From JBBTWO01 sp038062745 (GTDB lineage: Bacteria > Patescibacteriota > Microgenomatia > UBA8517), in the NCBI GenBank assembly GCA_038062745.1, contig JBBTWO010000077.1, forward strand, positions 1 through 16,281: a stretch of DNA of 16,281 nt, given 5' to 3'. Below are positions 11,858 to 16,281 of the stretch, piece after piece. The position numbers and the translations under genes are program-made. Positions within the stretch are counted from its first letter, which is position 1; each line of letters opens with the position of its first letter. The notes under the pieces are model-generated. The model did no database searches. It was not told the origin of the DNA and was given only the letters and a program-made list of their open reading frames with translations.

Positions 11858-12475
11858 CTATTTTACCATTTTTGACAAAACTGCGTCAATTGTCTCCCAA
11901 TCAAAACCTTTTCTGGCTAAAAAGCCAATCAATTTGGCCTTGGCAGCCTCATCTGGCAATTTCTCAATCAAAGATTTCTTCTTTTGGGCTAGCTGGTAGG
12001 CAATAGCAACTTCATCGGTTTTTTCGTCCATCAAGATTTCCTCAATAGTGTTTCTGTCAACTCCCTTTTGTAACAATTCCAACTTAAGCAGTTTCTTGCT
12101 TCTGGGTTTAAAAGTATTTCTTTGGTCAATCCACCATCTGGCAAACTTCTCGTCCCCAACCAATTCCAAGTGATTAAGCTTTTCCAACAACCCTTCATGC
12201 ATACTTTCATGGATTTGTTTTCGTCTGAACCAATCATTAATTTCTCGTATTGATCTGGGTCTGGTCATGGCAAAACGGAGCAATTTTTCATACGTTAATT
12301 GAAATTCAGCTTTTCTAAGAGTTTGTTCAATTTGTTCCTCAGTTAATTCTTGATTTAATTTAATGCCTTCAATCACTAAGTTGTCCAAGTCAATTCCAAA
12401 GCCAAATTTATTATCCAGATAGACATTTACTCTATTTGGTTTTTTCTGTGGAGAAATTTTTGTAACAAGAGGCAT
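11858..12475 (-). CDS. recX: RecX-family regulatory protein
   Basis: A 205-residue protein that binds RecA filaments and modulates their activity. It is all-helical with three repeated RecX motifs: the N-terminal strand part (VTKISPQKKPNRVNVYLDNKFGFGID), then AEFQLTYEKLLRFAMTRPRSIREINDWFRRK, then LVGDEKFARWWIDQRNTFKPRSKKLLKLELLQKGV, and ARKGFDWETIDAVLSKMVK at the end. Length is at the upper end of the family because of the N-terminal extension common in Gram-positive and CPR forms. It starts 23 bases after the recA stop on the same strand, the classic recA-recX pair. A TATACT on the minus strand in the gap could give it some separate transcription. Confidence 0.9.
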   Translation of the reverse strand: MPLVTKISPQKKPNRVNVYLDNKFGFGIDLDNLVIEGIKLNQELTEEQIEQTLRKAEFQLTYEKLLRFAMTRPRSIREINDWFRRKQIHESMHEGLLEKLNHLELVGDEKFARWWIDQRNTFKPRSKKLLKLELLQKGVDRNTIEEILMDEKTDEVAIAYQLAQKKKSLIEKLPDEAAKAKLIGFLARKGFDWETIDAVLSKMVK

Positions 12476-12498
12476 TGGTTAAAAGAAAGTATATCAAT

Positions 12499-13578
12499 TT
12501 ATTCTTCTTTGGTTTCACCAATTTCTGTTGGAAGCGGTTTTTTGCTTGCTGATACTGACTCGCGTATTTTCTTTTCTAATTCTTCTGCAAATTTATGATT
12601 ATCATTAATGTAGGTTTTTGCTCCTTCTCTTCCTTGGGCAATTACTTTGCCATCATAACTAAAGAATGATCCTGACTTTGTAATAATTCCCAGTTCTGCA
12701 CCAACGTCCAGTAGTCCTCCAGACTTTGAAATTCCCTCGTCATTCATAATGTCAAACTCAGCAACTTTTAGCGGAGGTGCAACTTTATTCTTAACTACTC
12801 TAACGCGGGCTCGCATACCAATTGCATTATCCCCATCTTTAATTGTTTCGATTCTTCTGATGTCTAATCTAACGGAAGAATAGAACTTCAATGCCAGCCC
12901 ACCAGGCGTTGTTTCTGGGTTACCAAACATGACTCCAATTTTTTGTCTTAATTGATTAGTGAAAATTAAAACAGTTTTGGATTTGCTGATTGCTCCTGTA
13001 AGTTTTCTTAATGCCTGGCTCATAAGCCGCGCCTGCATACCCATAACAGAATCTCCCATTTCCCCCTCCAGCTCTGCTCTTGGCACAAGTGCTGCAACTG
13101 AATCAACAACTATAACGTCCAGCGCTCCTGAACGGATAAGAGTTTCAGTTATTTCCAAAGCTTGCTCACCAGTATCTGGTTGAGACAGTAGTAATTCATC
13201 TAAATTAACTCCAATGTCTTGAGCACGAACAGGATCAAGTGCATGTTCTGCATCAACGAAAGCTGCTTGGCCACCACTTTTCTGCGCTTGAGCAATAACA
13301 TGAAGGGCAACTGTTGTTTTTCCAGACGCTTCTGGACCGTAGACTTCAATGATTCTGCCTCTTGGAAAACCGCCAACACCAAGTGCCAAGTCCAGTGCAA
13401 TTGAGCCAGTTGGAATAACATCAATTTTTGATCCTTCAGGTTTTGCACCTAATCTCATAATAGAACCACGGCCATATTGTTTTTCAATTTGTTCCATTGC
13501 AAGTTTAATAGCTTGAAGCTTTTCACTGCCTTGTGATTGAGGTTTTGTTTGGGGTAGATCTTTTTTACTCTTTGCCAT
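12499..13578 (-). CDS. recA: Recombinase A
   Basis: A 359-residue DNA-strand-exchange ATPase, central to homologous recombination and, where present, SOS induction. Walker A is GPEASGKTT (residues 81-89); VDSVAALVP is Walker B; loop L1 lies around EGEMGDSVMGMQARLMSQALR; the loop L2 region has NQLRQKIGVMFGNPETTPGG, and KFYSSVRLDIRR follows. An N-terminal KLQAIKLAMEQIEKQYGRG and an acidic C-terminus (EIGETKEE) complete the standard form. One small difference is IFTNQ in place of the usual IFINQ. TATAAC 8 bases before the ATG with TTGTGT 17 bases upstream forms the likely promoter, and an inverted repeat lies just beyond the -35 box. recX follows on the same strand. Confidence 0.97.
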   Translation of the reverse strand: MAKSKKDLPQTKPQSQGSEKLQAIKLAMEQIEKQYGRGSIMRLGAKPEGSKIDVIPTGSIALDLALGVGGFPRGRIIEVYGPEASGKTTVALHVIAQAQKSGGQAAFVDAEHALDPVRAQDIGVNLDELLLSQPDTGEQALEITETLIRSGALDVIVVDSVAALVPRAELEGEMGDSVMGMQARLMSQALRKLTGAISKSKTVLIFTNQLRQKIGVMFGNPETTPGGLALKFYSSVRLDIRRIETIKDGDNAIGMRARVRVVKNKVAPPLKVAEFDIMNDEGISKSGGLLDVGAELGIITKSGSFFSYDGKVIAQGREGAKTYINDNHKFAEELEKKIRESVSASKKPLPTEIGETKEE

Positions 13579-13586
13579 TATTTGAA

Positions 13587-13615
13587 GTTATATCAAGTCC
13601 TGTAGTAAAACACAA
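13587..13615 (-). promoter_or_regulatory. Promoter of recA
   Basis: Minus strand TTGTGT (13615-13610), a 17-base spacer, and TATAAC (13592-13587). The -10 ends 8 bases before the recA ATG, so the message begins at or just before the start codon. There is no ribosome binding site. Confidence 0.55.
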
Positions 13616-13618
13616 GAG

Positions 13619-13633
13619 GTATTTCGTAAATAC
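13619..13633. promoter_or_regulatory. Inverted repeat next to the recA -35 box, candidate operator
   Basis: GTATTT-CGT-AAATAC is a perfect 6+3+6 inverted repeat, three bases upstream of the -35 hexamer. Its position suits a repressor or activator of recA. It does not match the known LexA boxes (CTGT-N8-ACAG, GAAC-N4-GTTC, GTTC-N7-GTTC). Confidence 0.45.
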
Positions 13634-13637
13634 ATTT

Positions 13638-13670
13638 TTTCAGTTGGTTACATTTTGTCACCAACTGAAA
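13638..13670. repeat. 11-bp inverted repeat between recA and the tRNA gene
   Basis: TTTCAGTTGGT (13638-13648) is exactly complementary to ACCAACTGAAA (13660-13670), and after one mismatch AC/GT extends the stem towards an ATTTT loop. Neither strand has a T run after the stem, apart from T-rich flanks, so it is not a standard terminator. It may end the tRNA transcript, be processed from it, or act as a protein site upstream of recA. Confidence 0.5.
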
Positions 13671-13704
13671 TTTATCTGTTGCTTTTGAATCCCCTTAAAT
13701 AAAG

Positions 13705-13775
13705 TCAGAGATTTGAGAATCGAACTCAAGCCAATCGACCCCCAGCCGATTATTCTACCATTAAACTAATCTCTG
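13705..13775 (-). tRNA. tRNA-Pro (anticodon GGG)
   Basis: On the minus strand the 71-base sequence folds as a complete cloverleaf. The acceptor stem is CAGAGAT/ATCTCTG (7 bp); the D arm contains AATGGTAGAAT; the anticodon stem is ATCGG/TCGAT with loop CTGGGGG, so the anticodon is GGG (codons CCC and CCU); the T stem is TTGAG/CTCAA with loop TTCGATT. The C1-G72 pair, the A73 discriminator and G37 are all identity features of bacterial tRNA-Pro. No CCA is encoded: ACTTT follows, so a CCA-adding enzyme is required. A TAAAAT box 12 bases upstream is a plausible promoter. Confidence 0.95.
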
Positions 13776-13859
13776 ATTACAAACTGTATTTTAACATTCT
13801 TCATGTTTTAATTGAACTGATGATTGAAAATATTTGTTAGAAATAGAAAGAGAAAGGAA

Positions 13860-15005
13860 CTACTTCTTTTTTTCTGAAGTTAAAAGATTTACGGCAACAA
13901 CTGAAGTAACTGGTACTGCCAATACAACTGTTGCTACTGTTGCAATTAGTCGTATTACTTCTCCCATGATGAATTCACTATTCAAAGTTACCCAGAAAGG
14001 TACTGTTTGATTAATTCCAAATAACATTATAAGAGGCAATACTGTTCCCAGGATGGTCAAGAAAACAACTGATATATATCCAGAGATACTATTTGTTGGG
14101 TTAATTAAAATCTTTGCCAGAAGTTGTTTCATGTTAAGTTTTTTATTTTCCAATTGGGTTAGTTCAACAATATCAATTTGCTTTTTAGAAACCAAAGCAA
14201 TGATTCCCAAAGTTCCCACAGTAATACCTGCCATAAGAAGATTTTTAAGTCCCAAAGCATCAACTGCTCCTGTTTGCAAGAAGATTGCTTCTTCTCCACC
14301 AGACCCGGTAAGTCCTGTTAGTTTTATTAGTAAATATGTTAATCCAAATCCCAATAAAGCAGTAACCAAAGATGAGATAAGGATGATTGAATTTCGCCTG
14401 CTTACTCCATATCCAATATAGATAAGTAATCCAAGAATAAACAGAGTGGTTAAAATAATTGCTGGAAGTGCATCTGGAGTAACAATAAGCCTTGGCACTA
14501 AATATTTATAAGCAATAACCAAACTTCCAATTAAAGAAATCAACATCCCCATATTTCTTCCCCTGCCCAGGATTGCCCAGATAGCTATAACCAATACTAA
14601 AACCACAGCAATAATTCCAATTCTAAATTTATCAGCAATATAGTAAAGTTCACTATCTGATTGGAAAGCTTTAGTGATGACTACCAACTCTCCTTGTTTT
14701 ACTTTTTGTTCTTCTGTAATTGAGAATAAACTTCCGTGATCGATCTCAATTTCTTTTCCATTCTCAGCTCCAGCAACTATTTTAATTTTTACTTTTTGAA
14801 CTGGCTGAGTTACTCCACCACCTAAATCTGTATTTTCATCGCTTACAACTTGAGATACACGACCCAAATAAAACTCACTGGGTTTTTGGATAACTTCTTG
14901 TTGTGGGGTCTGCTCTGGAGCTGAGGATTCTTCTTGGGCTACAACAGCGGTAGTAGCTGTAAAAAATAATATTGCCGTAAGTAAATAAGTTATTATTTTT
15001 TTCAT
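13860..15005 (-). CDS. YibE/F family membrane protein
   Basis: A 381-residue membrane protein. A signal-peptide-like start (MKKIITYLLTAILFFTATTAVVAQ) is followed by a soluble domain of about 100 residues outside the membrane, with beta-type sequence (VQKVKIKIVAGAENGKEIEI). About eight membrane helices follow (from about residue 130 to 375). LLMAGITVGTLGIIALVSKKQ near 255-275 aligns with the conserved core of YibE/F proteins, but the aspartates usual after the LG are not present here. Function in the family is uncertain; a transport role is assumed. A TTG at 15014 would add three residues; the ATG at 15005 is chosen because the basic signal-peptide start follows directly. It is divergent from the VIT1-like gene, and TATAAT on the minus strand (15028-15033) may be its -10 box. 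Confidence 0.85.
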   Translation of the reverse strand: MKKIITYLLTAILFFTATTAVVAQEESSAPEQTPQQEVIQKPSEFYLGRVSQVVSDENTDLGGGVTQPVQKVKIKIVAGAENGKEIEIDHGSLFSITEEQKVKQGELVVITKAFQSDSELYYIADKFRIGIIAVVLVLVIAIWAILGRGRNMGMLISLIGSLVIAYKYLVPRLIVTPDALPAIILTTLFILGLLIYIGYGVSRRNSIILISSLVTALLGFGLTYLLIKLTGLTGSGGEEAIFLQTGAVDALGLKNLLMAGITVGTLGIIALVSKKQIDIVELTQLENKKLNMKQLLAKILINPTNSISGYISVVFLTILGTVLPLIMLFGINQTVPFWVTLNSEFIMGEVIRLIATVATVVLAVPVTSVVAVNLLTSEKKK

Positions 15006-15057
15006 AGTAAACAAATCGACAAAAATGATTATATACTAAATAAGGATTTATGCATAT

Positions 15058-15558
15058 ATGACAAAAAAAGAATTTGCACTCTATATTAGGAATTTTACTT
15101 TTGGAGTAGAAGACAGTTTAGTTTCAACAGTTGGACTACTGTCAGGAATTGCCGTTGCTGGAGTGTCCAAAAACGACATCTTTATTACTGGTATGGTCTT
15201 AATATTTGTTGAAGCCCTCTCAATGGCTTCTGGAAGTTTTTTATCTGAACAATCATCTGAAGAAATAGAAGCTGGAAAAGAAAATACGTCTTTGCAAAAA
15301 CCACTTCTTGGGGCATTAATTATGTTCTTCTCTTACATTAGTTCTGGATTCGTTCCCTTGGCTCCATACATTATTTTTCCAGTTTCTTCTGCTTTCTCAA
15401 TATCAATAGCAATGTCTCTTGTAGGGTTATTTGTATTAGGAATAATAAATGGAAAAATATTCAACAGAAATATATTAAAACACGGACTTCAAATGCTTTT
15501 GGTGGGAGGAATATCAATACTAGCAGGTGTGGTAGTTGGTAAGTTTATAGGGAATTGA
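15058..15558 (+). CDS. VIT1/CCC1-type iron/manganese transporter family protein
   Basis: A 166-residue membrane protein with five hydrophobic segments. The family signature is plain: NFTFGVEDSLVSTVGLLSGIAVAG at residues 11-34, where the FG-xxD-xxVST part is the conserved first-helix motif, then EALSMASGSFLSEQSSEE in the second helix (an acidic residue, Ser-Met and Gly as in VIT1). The long cytoplasmic metal-binding domain of plant and fungal members is missing; only a short linker (EIEAGKENTSLQKP) joins helices 2 and 3, as in small bacterial forms. Relatives move Fe2+ or Mn2+ across the membrane in exchange for protons. The ATG at 15058 is weakly supported by AAGGA at 15042-15046, and TATACT (15032-15037) may be the -10 box, overlapping the divergent -10. 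Confidence 0.86.
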   Translation: MTKKEFALYIRNFTFGVEDSLVSTVGLLSGIAVAGVSKNDIFITGMVLIFVEALSMASGSFLSEQSSEEIEAGKENTSLQKPLLGALIMFFSYISSGFVPLAPYIIFPVSSAFSISIAMSLVGLFVLGIINGKIFNRNILKHGLQMLLVGGISILAGVVVGKFIGN

Positions 15559-15641
15559 AAATTCCATATATGCTTTGCCTATAGGAAGATAAATTAACTA
15601 TTGTTAGTTTAGTCTGCTTATTGCTAAAGTAGCACTTAATA

Positions 15642-16079
15642 ATGAAACCTCACAAGATTCCTCATTCAGAATTCATCTCTATTTATTCAAGAGTCCCAAG
15701 GCTCTGTTTGGAAGTCATTATAAAAACAAAAGAAGGAATTGTTTTATCGAAAAGACTAATCCCTCCATATATTGGTTACTGGCATACTCCAGGTGGAACT
15801 CTTCTGTATGGAGAAAAAATCCAGGATGCCATCAAGAGAATTGCCAAAGAAGAAACAGGGATGGATGTAAAAGTTGTAAAATTCTTAGGAATACTCGAAT
15901 ATCCAATTTTTAAAAGTCTAAATCATACAATAAGTTTGGGATTTTTGGTTAAACCAACTTCTGGAGAATTAAGAGGGAGTGACCAAGGAAAAGACATTCA
16001 GTATTTCAAAAAGTTGCCAACAAAAACAGTTAGACCACAGGTTGAATTTTTAAGAAAATATAGACTAATTAACAACTAA
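15642..16079 (+). CDS. NUDIX hydrolase, GDP-mannose mannosyl hydrolase-like
   Basis: A 145-residue cytosolic enzyme. The Nudix box runs from Gly52 to Met74: GTLLYGE, seven residues, then RIAKEETGM. The standard box is G-x5-E-x7-REUxEExGU; here the Glu after Arg is Ile, while the two later Glu residues that bind metal are kept. The N-terminus, IPHSEFISIYSRVPRLCLEVII, resembles the start of E. coli GDP-mannose hydrolase (Gmm/NudD), which also has an altered box, and GYWHTPGG matches its GYWFVPGG. The likely reaction is hydrolysis of a nucleotide sugar or diphosphate; the substrate cannot be read from the sequence. It follows the VIT1-like gene after 83 bases, in which nothing firm is seen, and converges on rpsI. 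Confidence 0.88.
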   Translation: MKPHKIPHSEFISIYSRVPRLCLEVIIKTKEGIVLSKRLIPPYIGYWHTPGGTLLYGEKIQDAIKRIAKEETGMDVKVVKFLGILEYPIFKSLNHTISLGFLVKPTSGELRGSDQGKDIQYFKKLPTKTVRPQVEFLRKYRLINN

Positions 16080-16090
16080 GCTTAGGCGTA

Positions 16091-16281
16091 TTAACGTTTT
16101 GGAGATTGTTTCTTTCTTCTGGCTTTTCCACCAGTTCCAACTTTTCTTCGCTCTCGTGTTCTGTCATCACGAGTTAATAGTCCTGCTTTTTTCAAAGCTG
16201 GTCGGTACTTTTCAGAATTCATTTTTTCAATAGTTCTGGCAATCCCCAAAATTGTTGCTCCAAGTTGTCCAACTCTTCCGC
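16091..16281 (-). CDS. rpsI: 30S ribosomal protein S9, 3' part, cut by the window end
   Basis: The last 62 codons of a minus-strand gene, with the stop at 16091-16093. The translation begins GRVGQLGATILGIARTIEKM and continues with the S9 landmarks RPALKKAGLLTRDDR and ERRKVGTGGKARRKKQ. The C-terminus is SPKR, close to the common SKR tail that reaches the P-site tRNA; the final Arg is kept. About half of the usual 130 residues is visible. In most bacteria rplM lies directly upstream, which would be outside the window. It converges on the NUDIX gene, with 11 bases between the two stops. Confidence 0.95.
   Translation of the reverse strand, partial: GRVGQLGATILGIARTIEKMNSEKYRPALKKAGLLTRDDRTRERRKVGTGGKARRKKQSPKR

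Noticed and set aside
13619..13633. The recA inverted repeat as a standard LexA box
   Set aside because: It does not contain CTGT-N8-ACAG, GAAC-N4-GTTC or GTTC-N7-GTTC.
15006..15014. TTG at 15014 as the start of the YibE/F gene
   Set aside because: The ATG at 15005 directly precedes a normal signal-peptide start; the TTG adds only three residues and has no ribosome binding site.

Overview
The window is AT-rich bacterial DNA read with the standard code (TGA is not used as a sense codon in the genes read here). Gene content and style suggest a Candidate Phyla Radiation (Patescibacteria) genome, probably Microgenomates-like: small DUF5679 zinc-ribbon, DUF3048 and DUF4446 proteins, a tRNA gene without encoded CCA, a compact RNase P RNA, a soluble-looking RNase Y, an endonuclease III without its iron-sulfur cluster, and promoters placed almost directly on start codons. 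The taxonomic placement is inference from content, not from a marker-gene search.

Layout, left to right. 1-1186: two minus-strand envelope-type genes (DUF3048, cut by the window edge, and DUF4446). 1187-1464: a structured intergenic region leading into a plus-strand 45-residue zinc ribbon (DUF5679) and nth. 2283-3123: a minus-strand pair, an unknown protein and D-aminoacyl-tRNA deacylase (dtd). 3183-3473: RNase P RNA (rnpB, plus strand) with its own -10 box and a good rho-independent terminator. 3518-7970: a tight minus-strand five-gene run reading ABC ATPase, two ABC-2 permeases, miaA, AI-2E-type membrane protein.

8001-10152 is the most unusual part. Five copies of a 29-32 bp repeat, all in the same orientation, alternate one-for-one with four short unrelated ORFs: a methyltransferase, a membrane protein on the opposite strand, a 61-residue polar protein, and a 207-residue Rossmann-like protein. 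The array begins right after the stop codon of the HU gene and ends at the promoter of the ABC operon. The repeat keeps its orientation even where the neighbouring gene is inverted, so it behaves like a cassette boundary rather than a transcript end signal. It resembles an integron cassette array in layout, but the repeat is too short and lacks the paired core boxes of a normal attC site, and no integrase lies in the window.

10154-15005: a minus-strand housekeeping block of yibE/F-like membrane protein, tRNA-Pro(GGG), recA, recX, rny and HU. A perfect 6+3+6 inverted repeat sits just upstream of the recA promoter and may be an SOS-type operator. 15058-16079: plus-strand VIT1/CCC1-like transporter and a NUDIX hydrolase. 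16091-16281: the 3' end of rpsI on the minus strand.

Working together: recA and recX form a recombination and repair unit; rny and rnpB serve RNA turnover and tRNA maturation; miaA, dtd and the tRNA gene belong to translation quality; the ABC exporter, AI-2E, YibE/F and VIT1 proteins handle membrane transport. No transposase, integrase, CRISPR array or phage gene was seen.
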